The position numbers and the translations under genes are program-made. A DNA stretch of 8,638 bases from JAJPIG01 sp035504735 (GTDB lineage Bacteria; Desulfobacterota; Binatia; Binatales; Binataceae), in the NCBI GenBank assembly GCA_035504735.1, contig DATJRJ010000059.1, positions 1 through 8,638 on the forward strand, given 5' to 3'. Positions 1 to 6,880 of this stretch are shown piece by piece. The first letter of the stretch is position 1. Every line of letters starts with the position of its first letter. The notes beneath the pieces were generated by a model that was given only the letters and a program-made list of their open reading frames with translations, did not search any database and had not been told where the DNA came from.

Positions 1-593
1 CTGCGAGCGACGTCAACCTTCTCCTTAAGTTTGGGGCCCAACGCTATCGAGACTTTGTTCTGATTAAACCGCAGCCGCCATTCAGACCCGGTAATATTTT
101 CATCCATCACGAGCTCGAAAATCGATGTAATCGGTTTAAACACATCTCTATCAACGTAAATCGCCTTGGGCTCATCGAGGGCGAGGACGACGCCGGGTTG
201 GAACGAAAAGGGCCCTGGCCCAAACTCCTCATTGATCAGTTTGCAGTTGTAGGCGTCGATCCTTTTACTGCATACGATATAAGAGTTAGCGAAAACCTCT
301 CCTCTTAGAGACCCGCCGGGAAATAGATATTCTATAGAATGGTCTTGTCCGAAAAGAGCTTCGCGGTAGTAGGTTTCGCGACATGAGACCACGACGGCAA
401 AGCTGGCCCTCCCTGCTTCGATCTCGTGCTCAATTTCAGGAACGCTTAGTGCGTAGCGGAAATTCGCAAAAATGGCCAGATCTGAGTCGTGTGGTCGGAA
501 ATCGACCGTAACCTGGAAGTCTCCGTCGGTGTAATCGTCGACGTCCGGACGAAGCACCGGGTGAGGAAAGGCCCTCTGATGATCAAATTGCAT
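1..593 (-). CDS. Unrecognised protein, fourth gene of the Vsr/methyltransferase/GHKL operon (C-terminus beyond left edge)
   Basis: An open frame begins at the ATG at 593-591 and runs without a stop for 197 codons to the left edge, so only the N-terminal part is visible. It starts MQFDHQRAFPHPVLRP, followed by DDYTDGDFQVTVDF, and has an alternating hydrophobic/polar pattern that suggests a beta-rich globular protein; there is no signal peptide or membrane segment. The ATG lies inside the 3' end of the GHKL ATPase gene (11-nt overlap, different frame) and has no clear Shine-Dalgarno, so translation is probably coupled to the ATPase. I do not recognise the family. Its place behind a methyltransferase and a MORC-like ATPase suggests a subunit of the same defence complex, perhaps a target-recognition or scaffold part. 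That role is inference from context only. Confidence 0.7.
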   Translation of the reverse strand, partial: MQFDHQRAFPHPVLRPDVDDYTDGDFQVTVDFRPHDSDLAIFANFRYALSVPEIEHEIEAGRASFAVVVSCRETYYREALFGQDHSIEYLFPGGSLRGEVFANSYIVCSKRIDAYNCKLINEEFGPGPFSFQPGVVLALDEPKAIYVDRDVFKPITSIFELVMDENITGSEWRLRFNQNKVSIALGPKLKEKVDVAR

Positions 594-2519
594 TTGCAAT
601 GACTTTTATCGCGCCACGGAGCTGCCTGTCGAGCTCGACCTCGAAGACGCACCGGCTTCCGGCTGTAACCTTGATTTCCTCCAACCTACCGCCTCTGACT
701 TTGCCGAGGTCGGCCGCGATGATGCCGAGCCGATAATTCCTGTCAGCGCCGGAATCTTCTAGAGTCACCACCAAATCGCCGGAATGTTCGGGGGTGAAGG
801 CTATCTTTCGTCTAGTGTTGGTAAGCGGAACCGCGCGAACATTTAAGAGATTCACGCGCACCGAAGCTTTGCTGGCGTGGCTATTATTCCGTTGAGCTTT
901 GTGGTCGGTTGCACTCGACCACCTGCCCTCGATACCCCCGGCGCCCCCATTACCAGAGGGATAGTCCCCATCTGTATCGTCACCGGCAATTTCTGCCTCG
1001 TACTCGTCCGCACCGTTTGCGACCTCGTAAGGCGCGGAGTTTTTCTTCGGTCTCAATGGTCTCGCTCGGATCTTCAGGTGGCCTGCTGGATCTTCCTCCC
1101 CAATGCGGTTATCGGTGCGTCCTTCACCCTCGTCCGAAAAGTATTCTGTCATTTCATCGATTGTGGTGACCTGCGATACAGGATTCTGAGCGTGCCGCCT
1201 GAGCATGTCCCTGACCCACTTGGACAGTTCTCTGAGTGCCAACCTCCCCTTGCTCTTATCCTTTTCCGTTGAGAGACGATCCGGCTCGAAATCGTCATGG
1301 CGAGGAGGTTCCATTGCACGAAAAAGTTCATTCCCCTTCGTACTCTTGCATTCGAGAACTGCCACGAATTCCTTGAAATCACCGAACTTGCGGAGTCCCT
1401 CAAGCTCCTCCGTGATCAGCATACCGTTCCTTAGTACGGCTACCCGCTTGGGAAGAGTCTCACCAAGCAGGATTCGCAGTTCGCAGTTTCCGAGATGCAA
1501 ATTCTCCGTCTGTTCGACGATTACGTTATCACTCTTCGCGAGAGCGTTCAGATAAAGGCCCACCTCATCGAAATGCTCGGGTTGACCCTTCATATGTTCA
1601 ATCGCCTTCCTAATGTCATTATCTGAAAAGATCTGCTCTATGTTGTCGTTGTTGATAAAAATTTCTCCCTGAATCACGACATCCAATTGACCGCGGCTAA
1701 TCGCCCCGAAGAAGTTCTCAGCTATAGATGCAGCTAGGATGCGTTCCCATCCTTTCTGGGCAGGAAATCCCAGTATGCTCAGGGTCGTACCAACGTTACG
1801 AGAGAGGTCGTGGTCGAGTCTACCACGCAGGAGCCAGTCTGGAACCACGCGCTCGTTCGTCGGCTCCACCGGAAGACATCGTTCCTTGATCCCCAAAAGC
1901 CGACACCTTCCCGCGTCTTTCCATTATTCTCTTTATGGGACATCAGTATGGATTTGCCCTGCACATATTGATGACAGGAGCCGTTGTCCTCCCAGACGGT
2001 TGTTACGAAAACTGTTCGTAGCGCAGAAACGGCGAAAGGCGCGTATTTGCCAATCCCAAAAGATCCGGCGGCAGTAGTCTGATTCTTTTTACTCTGCCCT
2101 GACGCTTTGAGAAGAGCAAAATACGGCGTCCCATTCTCACAGGGTCCGCGTACGCCAGTGGTATTGTAGTCGGAGATTTTTAGAACAGCTATCTTGTTTT
2201 TGCTCAATAGTTCGAGTGCATTCTCGAAGAAAATCTGTGCCTTTTCGCTTTCGTTCTCAGCTGCAAGCCGACATGCAGCCAGGGTGCTACGGAAAGTCGG
2301 TAAATCCGGTATAGAGCCGGTAGGTACGTCGATTACCTGTATCATAATATGCGCCGGGGCCGATGTGCCTTCGGGCCTCGCGTCCAGGGTGTTCTGAACG
2401 ACTTCCCGGCCGAGATGCACGTATGGATCTCCTGAGAAGTGCTCGATCCCCGAATCGTTGAACCCGTCCCATTGATCGCTCTGATCATACGGAAATCTGA
2501 ATCCTATTGATTGCGTCAC
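583..2519 (-). pseudogene. GHKL (MORC/MutL-like) ATPase of a restriction-modification locus, frameshifted as sequenced
   Basis: Two frames join into one protein of about 645 aa. The first, from a GTG at 2519, carries the Bergerat ATP fold: N-box EVVQNTLDA (E39, N43, D46), the D117 loop in KISDYNTTG, and the glycine lid GSFGIGKYAPFA (152-163). After GVGFWG at about residue 210 the frame is lost at positions about 1888-1897 (a GGGG run) and resumes as IKERCLPVEP in the frame ending at 583; adding one base makes the length a whole number of codons. The second part should hold an S5-like transducer domain, then an acidic, Gly-rich low-complexity linker and a short beta-rich tail. Such paraMORC ATPases are known from restriction-modification neighbourhoods, where they are thought to remodel protein-DNA complexes. 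Its GTG overlaps the methyltransferase stop as GTGA, with GGGAG upstream. A real inactivation and a base-call error are both possible. Confidence 0.8.
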
Positions 2520-3495
2520 CGAAGAATCTCCCGACGGAACTTTTCGACAACCCGCTGTGCGACAAGCTCGGCGACCGGCACCGTTACGGCGTTTCCAACC
2601 TGAATATACCGGCGAGCTCGAGGTACCTCATCGGGGAATATGAACTCTTTGAACCCCTGCAATTTCAAACATTCTTGCTCAGTCAGCTTCCGCAACCCGC
2701 GTCGATCGATCACAAAGGGGACGTTGTGACCGCCTAGCCCCATGTTTGCGGTCAGCGTCGGGCAAACTCCGGGGTCCTTTGCCCGGACCTCGTACTTGCG
2801 GAGCTGGTAAACACAATTCTTATCGCTTACCCGGCGGCTGATCATCCTATGATATCTGTTCTCGTGATGCAGATAATATTCGTCATCCTGTGAACCGTAA
2901 AAATCGATGTAATCTTCAAGTCGCTTTGGACCTGTGATTTTGTTACTCGGAAAAGAGAATTTGCCGCTCCTGAAATGCTGCGTGGAGAACGCAACCATAA
3001 ACAGCCGGACCCGCTGTTGCGGGAGGACGGTAACATCGTACGCATCAAGCTCGGCACAATTTGCCTCGCGAAACCAATAGCCTGCCTTCTGAATCTCGCG
3101 TTGCAGCTCCAGGAACCACGCGCCCCCTTCCCCGTAGCGGAGATACGGAGCGTTCTCCAGGATTAGGGCCTTGGGCTTACGGTCTCGGAACTCCTGGATG
3201 ATGCGAATGATTTCGTAGAAAAGCCGACCACGGGGATCATCAAATCCCCGCCGCCCGCCTGAGAGAAACTCTGACAGGGAAAGCCGGCGTGGAGAATTTC
3301 GACTGGTTCCAAATTCGTGTCGCCGAGACAGACGCCTCGAACATCGCGCTGCAACGTGTAAACGGTCGGAAAGTTTGCTTTATATGTTGCTACCGCAAAC
3401 GGGTCCATTTCTACGGCCCATGCGGTGGGAACACCCACCCGGTGAAATCCCATGCAAAAGCCGCCGATCCCGGAGAACAGCGCCCCGGCGCGCAT
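2516..3495 (-). pseudogene. dcm: DNA (cytosine-5-)-methyltransferase, frameshifted as sequenced
   Basis: Transfers a methyl group from S-adenosylmethionine to C5 of cytosine in a target site. The family motifs appear in order: I, LFSGIGGF (AdoMet binding); IV, GFPCQSFSQAGG with catalytic Cys74; VI, ENAPYLR; VIII, QQRVRLF; a target-recognition region with YYLHHENRYHRM; IX, CPTLTANMG; and X, YIQVGNAVTVP. The frame breaks right after the PCQSFSQAGG motif, around 3247-3256, where one base is missing in a G-rich run. Restoring it gives 326 aa, the usual size for HhaI/HaeIII-type enzymes, with no other stop. I chose the ATG at 3495 because GAGGA lies just upstream and motif I follows at once; an ATG at 3540 in the same frame is possible. 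It follows vsr and overlaps the ATPase start. Its target sequence cannot be read from the protein. Confidence 0.88.
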
Positions 3496-3626
3496 GCTTT
3501 CCTCGCACAGTGGCTTCGTGGCTCCGATCGGGTTATCCATTTTGATCCATGTTATGGTTTGCCCTGCACAACCGCAAGCTGCCCGAAGCTGCTCTCCGTT
3601 TTCTTGAATGGATTGACGGCCTGCAG

Positions 3627-4052
3627 TTAGGAGGCGTCCTCGCCATTTAGGTCAAGGCAACGGCGCAACAAACATGCGACATGATCTCGGTCGTTAGTCT
3701 CGCACTCCCAAATTACCTCGGCGCGCCACCCTAAGACAGCCAGTGCGGTATTGACCCGTCGGTCACGTTGCAGCGTTCTGTGGAATTTATCCTCCCAATA
3801 CGCGGTTCGGGTCTTTGGAGTGGCTGCGCGCCTGCATCCCTCATGGCGATGCCAAAAACAGCCGTTAACAAACAGCGCAACGCGGCGGGACGGGAAGACG
3901 AGATCCGGCGTTCCGGGCAGATCACGACGATGCACGCGGAACCGATAGCCGAGCGCATGCGCGATTCGCCGCACGGTAATTTCGGCGCGCGTGTCGACCG
4001 AGCGCACCCGACTCATATTCCGGCTCCGCGTCGCCGCGTCAATTCGGTCCAT
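3627..4052 (-). CDS. vsr: Very short patch repair (Vsr) endonuclease
   Basis: A 141-aa protein of the usual Vsr length. It opens RSRNMSRVRSVDTRAE, the conserved N-terminus that contacts DNA, followed by RFRVHRRDLPGTPDLVF with the metal-binding Asp50, and FVNGCFWHRHEGC (61-73) with Zn ligands and the aromatic wedge residues. WECE at 115-118 closes the fold. Relative to E. coli Vsr, the position of catalytic His64 is Asn63 here; this variant looks common in restriction-associated homologues, from memory. Classical Vsr nicks next to T:G mismatches left by deamination of 5-methylcytosine, which fits the adjacent methyltransferase; in restriction loci Vsr-like proteins may act as the cutting nuclease instead. 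The ATG at 4052 is preceded by GGGAG and lies within or against the decayed integrase tail. The 131-base gap to the methyltransferase shows no gene of its own, although the vsr frame stays open for 24 codons past its stop. Confidence 0.92.
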   Translation of the reverse strand: MDRIDAATRSRNMSRVRSVDTRAEITVRRIAHALGYRFRVHRRDLPGTPDLVFPSRRVALFVNGCFWHRHEGCRRAATPKTRTAYWEDKFHRTLQRDRRVNTALAVLGWRAEVIWECETNDRDHVACLLRRCLDLNGEDAS

Positions 4053-4064
4053 CGACCAATCTCC

Positions 4065-4332
4065 CGTTCAGGTGCGACTTTGAAGGGCGGGCTGTCTTCG
4101 GGCGAATCTTGCGGTAGTCGTAGTTGCGGACAGTGGCGATATTGCCGCGGCCGAACCACTCCTGACCTTGGGGATGTCGGCCTGGTGATCGAGCGTAATG
4201 GTTACGGCCGTCGCGCGTAGCGCGTGGGCGCCGATCTTGAAGCCGAGCTCCACGGAATATTTTCGCACCAGCTTGTAGATCAGCGGGAGGGAGCGCCGTG
4301 TGGGCGCCGCGCATTTGAATCGCCGCGTCATA
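4065..4332 (-). pseudogene. Tyrosine recombinase/integrase, decayed C-terminal remnant
   Basis: Three frames together spell the end of a phage-type integrase. The first gives IYKLVRKYSVELGFKIGAHALRATAVT and LDHQADIPKV, with the HxxR catalytic pair (H-A-L-R). One base is missing near 4163, after which the next frame reads QEWFGRGNIATVRNYDYRK, which has Gly where the last catalytic His is often found and the presumed nucleophile Tyr in RNYDYRK. A second base is missing near 4100, after which PEDSPPFKV follows in the third frame. The N-terminal two thirds, including the first catalytic Arg, is absent: the fragment begins directly after the stop of the toxin gene. It cannot make a working enzyme. 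It is a different subfamily from the intact recombinase to the right, and it marks an older integration event beside the vsr operon. Confidence 0.78.
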
Positions 4333-4760
4333 TTATTCGCGCAGAGTGATGCGCCTGCGCGTTCGATACCAATCGGCGAAGGCCCCCAGCACCCGATTGA
4401 AGAACCGCGGCGGCAGAAAGCCGTAATCGTAGCGGTCGGTATGGGGGAGCTTGCGCAAGTCGTAGCCTGGCCAAAAGAATTCATTGTCTTCGCTGACGAT
4501 GATCCACGAACGATCGTCATCGAGGCCGAGATGGCGTTTGACCGGCATCGGAATTTCGACTGCAGCTGCAGGACCTCTTGGGGCGGTGTGCGTGATCGGC
4601 AAACCGGTAACGAGCGTGGCGCCATCGGATTGCGCTCGACGGCGAGCACGATGACGCTCGGCCTGTCCTTTTATCCCTCTTCCAGTCCGGCCCGGTGTTC
4701 GTGTTGCCAGAGATAGGCGTAGGAGATAACGAGGCCCGGTTCCGGATTGGGGATCGGCAT
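4333..4760 (-). pseudogene. PemK/MazF-like toxin of a type II toxin-antitoxin pair, inactivated
   Basis: From the ATG at 4760, with GGAGG just upstream, the frame reads PEPGLVISYAYLWQHEHRAG and then hits TAA at codon 30 (4673-4671), where related proteins seem to carry an Arg before KDRPSVIVLAVER. A further base is missing near 4626; beyond it the correct frame runs DGATLVTGLPITHTAP, then DDDRSWIIVSEDNEFFWPG and the end RRRITLRE at 4335. The reconstructed 142-aa protein resembles PemK-type mRNA interferases, which cleave transcripts when the antitoxin is lost. It starts 9 bases after the antitoxin stop, the usual two-gene order. A nonsense codon plus a frameshift in the same gene argues for genuine loss of the toxin rather than a single sequencing error. 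The exact family assignment is moderate, from remembered relatives. Confidence 0.72.
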
Positions 4761-4769
4761 GGGCCTCCG

Positions 4770-5045
4770 CTATTTGGGATCGAGCATCTTGTCGAGATGC
4801 GCGTGGCGCGGATCCATGCGCGAGCTGCGTATTGCCTCGAACTTCTCCTCGGACAGCTCCGCAGTGGCGAAACTGCGGCGGCTCTCGCGAAAGCGCTTGA
4901 ACTCCTCATATTCATCTGGACCGACAAAATAGCCCGTGATCTGGCCGTGGCTCGAGACGGCGACCGCCTCGCGCTGGGCCCGCATGCGGTAGCGGCCGAA
5001 GTTGCGGGTGAACTCGGAAGCCGGGACGGCTTCGGGCGTGTCCAT
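4770..5045 (-). CDS. Phd/YefM-like antitoxin
   Basis: A 91-aa acidic/basic small protein starting MDTPEAVPASEFTRNFGRYR, the N-terminal DNA-binding Phd/YefM fold in which the VPASEF segment is typical, followed by AVAVSSHGQITGYFVGPDEY and a charged helical tail that would wrap the toxin. I chose the ATG at 5045, preceded by AGAGAGG at good spacing, over an in-frame upstream start at 5063. Antitoxins of this family bind their toxin and repress their own promoter; an imperfect palindrome about 30 bases upstream is a candidate operator. The gene is intact while its toxin partner next to it is broken, so it is now effectively an orphan antitoxin that could still act as a repressor or neutralise related toxins elsewhere in the genome (inference). 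Confidence 0.8.
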   Translation of the reverse strand: MDTPEAVPASEFTRNFGRYRMRAQREAVAVSSHGQITGYFVGPDEYEEFKRFRESRRSFATAELSEEKFEAIRSSRMDPRHAHLDKMLDPK

Positions 5046-5073
5046 GGGACCTCTCTTTCTCAATCCGAATATA

Positions 5074-5093
5074 CGCTATTTACGTGAAAAGCG
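5074..5093. promoter_or_regulatory. Imperfect palindrome, candidate operator of the antitoxin-toxin pair
   Basis: A 20-bp near-palindrome centred on ACGT, CGCTATTTAC followed by GTGAAAAGCG, has 8 of 10 positions paired and ends 29 bases before the antitoxin ATG. A TATATT (minus strand, 5073-5068) abuts it and could be the -10 box; no good -35 box is visible. Placement fits autorepression by the Phd/YefM protein, but no binding site of this exact family is known to me to compare it with. Confidence 0.3.
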
Positions 5094-5108
5094 CAGGTTG
5101 CGCGGCGG

Positions 5109-5137
5109 TTGATTTAAACGATGAATTATTCTAACAT
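5109..5137 (+). promoter_or_regulatory. Candidate promoter of the integrase operon, -10 inside the palindrome
   Basis: TTGATT at 5109-5114 (4 of 6 to the -35 consensus) and TAACAT at 5132-5137 (4 of 6 to the -10 consensus) are separated by 17 bases and read toward the recombinase. The -10 lies in the left arm of the 17-bp inverted repeat, so any protein bound to the palindrome would block it. This is a consensus match in an AT-rich patch only, with no transcript data. Confidence 0.35.
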
Positions 5138-5162
5138 AAAGGACGTTATGTTAGAATAATTC
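5123..5162. repeat. Perfect 17-bp inverted repeat with 6-bp spacer, dif/Xer-like candidate recombination site
   Basis: GAATTATTCTAACATAA (5123-5139) and its exact reverse complement (5146-5162) flank the spacer AGGACG. The centre, CATAA-6 bp-TTATGTTA, has the same geometry and much of the sequence of the E. coli dif site (XerC arm ending CATAA, 6-bp spacer, XerD arm TTATGTTAAAT). A tyrosine recombinase gene begins about 60 bases downstream. I read it as the core site of that recombinase. It is strikingly AT-rich against its GC-rich surroundings. It could instead be a regulatory hairpin or operator; no T-run follows on either strand, so a simple terminator is less likely. Confidence 0.6.
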
Positions 5163-5181
5163 GCGATCCGGGGGAGGTCCG

Positions 5182-5223
5182 ATGCAGCAGATCATGGGGA
5201 CCTTTTATAAGGTGTGGCGGTGA
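5182..5223 (+). CDS. Possible 13-residue leader peptide before the integrase
   Basis: A strong GGGGGAGG (5170-5177) sits 4 bases before an ATG that opens a 13-codon frame, MQQIMGTFYKVWR, whose TGA overlaps the GTG at 5220 as GTGA. This is the best ribosome binding site in the region, and the recombinase itself lacks one as strong, so ribosomes finishing the short frame could reinitiate on the recombinase. It may also be a remnant of a disrupted gene or a chance frame; no homologue is recognised. Confidence 0.25.
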   Translation: MQQIMGTFYKVWR

Positions 5224-6302
5224 GCGGCGATCGCCCCGGTCTGCCGGCGGTGATGGAGCATGCGGCGCCGGTCACGGCGTCCACGCTGCGCAGCGCGCTG
5301 ATCGTACCGGTGATGATCGCCGAGGCTGGCGACCGCGCTGCGCGGCGCTTTCTCGATTTCTTTGCCGCCGGAATCGAGAACGACAACACCCGGATGGCCT
5401 ATTACCGCGCTGCGTGCTCGTTTTTCGCCTGGCTCGACCAGCACGGCATCGGCGAACTCGCCGATATCGAACCGTTCCACGTCGCCGCTTACCTCAAGGC
5501 ATTGCGGGTGTCGGAGGCCGGCGGCAGCACCATCAAGGCGCGCACCGCCTCGCGGCCGACCGTGAAGCAGCATCTGGCCGCGATCCGCATGCTGTTCGAC
5601 TGGCTCGTCGTCGGCCAGGTCCTCGCGATCAACCCAGCGCATGCCGTGCGCGGGCCCAAGCACGTCGTCAAGCGCGGCAAAACGCCGGTGCTGAGCGAGG
5701 AGCAGGCCCGCCGGCTGCTCGCCAGCATCAAGGTCAGCAAAACGATCACGTCAGAGGACGGGATGGAAAAGGAAGTGCCGCTGGTGGTCGGTCTGCGCGA
5801 CCGCGCGTTGATTGGCGTGATGGTCTACAGCTTCGCCCGCATCAGCGCCGTCGTCGCGATGGAGGTCGAGGACTATTTTGCCAACGGCAAGCGCGGGTGG
5901 CTGCGCTTGCACGAGAAAGGCGGCAAGCGCCACGAAATGCCGGCGCATCACAAGCTCGAGCAGTTCCTCGACGAATATCTCGATGCGGCGGGCATTCGGA
6001 ACGCCGGCAAGACCTCCCTCTTCCGCTCGGCGCTGGGCCGAACCGGGTTGCTGACCGGTCGGCCGATGCATCGGATCGATGCGTACCAGATGATCCGCCG
6101 GCGCACCGCCGAAGCCGGCCTCAAGGGAAAGCTCGGCTGCCATGTGTTCCGCGCGACCGGCATCACCGCGTATCTCGAGGCCGGCGGCACGCTCGAAAAC
6201 GCGCAGGCCATGGCCGCGCATGAAAGCCCGCGTACCACCAAGCTTTACGACCGCACCAACGACGCGATCACACTCGATGAGGTCGAGCGGATCCAGATTT
6301 GA
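5220..6302 (+). CDS. Tyrosine recombinase/integrase (XerC/D-like), intact
   Basis: A 360-aa site-specific recombinase. An N-terminal SAM-like core-binding domain (about 35-130: TRMAYYRAACSFFAWL, TVKQHLAAIRMLFDWLV) precedes the catalytic domain, where the active-site set is complete: Arg207 in SFARIS, Lys233 in the beta-hairpin HEKGGK, His308 and Arg311 in HVFRATG, His334 in AAHESP, and the nucleophile Tyr343 in TTKLYDRTND. It should cut and rejoin DNA at paired core sites via a 3'-phosphotyrosine. The GTG at 5220 is preferred because AAGGTG lies 5 bases upstream and it overlaps the leader-frame stop; the GTG at 5214 would add two residues. A palindromic dif-like site lies just upstream, and two unrecognised genes follow 80 bases downstream on the same strand, as in integrase-plus-cargo elements. 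Codon use is more GC-rich than in the left-hand operon. The family is clear; whether it is phage-, ICE- or Xer-derived is not. Confidence 0.92.
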   Translation: MSGDRPGLPAVMEHAAPVTASTLRSALIVPVMIAEAGDRAARRFLDFFAAGIENDNTRMAYYRAACSFFAWLDQHGIGELADIEPFHVAAYLKALRVSEAGGSTIKARTASRPTVKQHLAAIRMLFDWLVVGQVLAINPAHAVRGPKHVVKRGKTPVLSEEQARRLLASIKVSKTITSEDGMEKEVPLVVGLRDRALIGVMVYSFARISAVVAMEVEDYFANGKRGWLRLHEKGGKRHEMPAHHKLEQFLDEYLDAAGIRNAGKTSLFRSALGRTGLLTGRPMHRIDAYQMIRRRTAEAGLKGKLGCHVFRATGITAYLEAGGTLENAQAMAAHESPRTTKLYDRTNDAITLDEVERIQI

Positions 6303-6382
6303 GGAATCGGCCGCTTCCGGACGACCATCTTGGCATTTCGACAAGCCAGCGGGGAACCGCTAAAAGGGATTTGGAGCGTTCC

Positions 6383-6880
6383 ATGACTTCAAGCACGCAA
6401 ACCCTTCGCAAGGATACAAACCGCGTCACAGCAAGGTTCGCGCTCTATCTGGCACTCGATGATCCCCATCGGCACAGCGATCCGGCAAGCCTAATTTCCT
6501 GGATCTCCGATTTGAGTCTGATGGGCCTTGCGGTTGAGGTTCTTCCGATTGTCGGCCATCGGCTGTTCGAGCATGCCACCGATTTTTTACTCGATAAGGC
6601 GGTAACGCTTAAGACCCGGTTGCTCGCGCTGATCCGTTCCGGACCTGACCACCCGGCCCCGGCCGAGCGGCCCGGATCGTCTGATTTAGAAGCGATTATC
6701 GCAGCACTGACCGCAGCTCTAGCACGCTGCGATAACGAGGAGCTGTCGAAAGCGCTTACCGCGGGCGAAAACGCCTTGTCTACATTGGCGAAAGCGGAAC
6801 TGCACTTTCCTGCCGAAAAGGCGCGCGAATATTCGGTTGCCGTCACCCGCGAAATCCGCATAGCCGTCACCGCCAAGTGA
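6383..6880 (+). CDS. Unrecognised 165-aa, mostly helical protein
   Basis: Starts at the ATG at 6383, which has GGAG upstream; an in-frame TTG at 6299 would add 28 residues that look non-coding. The sequence is Ala/Leu-rich and predicted helical by eye: an amphipathic segment ISWISDLSLMGLAVEVLPIV (about 36-55), then a Pro-rich turn near PDHPAPAERPG, then two helices (EAIIAALTAALARC, ALTAGENALSTLAKAEL). There is one Cys, no catalytic motif, no signal peptide and no clear membrane segment. It follows the integrase by 80 bases and its TGA overlaps the start of the next gene as GTGA, so the two products are probably made together and may form a complex. I do not recognise the family; a small partner, regulator or antitoxin-like role for the larger neighbour would fit but is inference. 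Confidence 0.72.
   Translation: MTSSTQTLRKDTNRVTARFALYLALDDPHRHSDPASLISWISDLSLMGLAVEVLPIVGHRLFEHATDFLLDKAVTLKTRLLALIRSGPDHPAPAERPGSSDLEAIIAALTAALARCDNEELSKALTAGENALSTLAKAELHFPAEKAREYSVAVTREIRIAVTAK

Noticed and set aside
877..1555. Plus-strand frames of 86-131 codons opposite the ATPase gene
   Set aside because: They are antisense shadows rich in Ser, Arg and Pro; the minus-strand frame is the protein-like one.
5123..5162. Palindrome as a bidirectional intrinsic terminator between the toxin-antitoxin and integrase operons
   Set aside because: The stem is AT-rich, there is no T-run on either side, and the two flanking operons diverge from this point, so a terminator has nothing to end here.
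5414..6223. 269-codon plus-strand frame inside the integrase
   Set aside because: It is Arg/Ala-rich and out of frame with the integrase, whose catalytic residues are all in the chosen frame.
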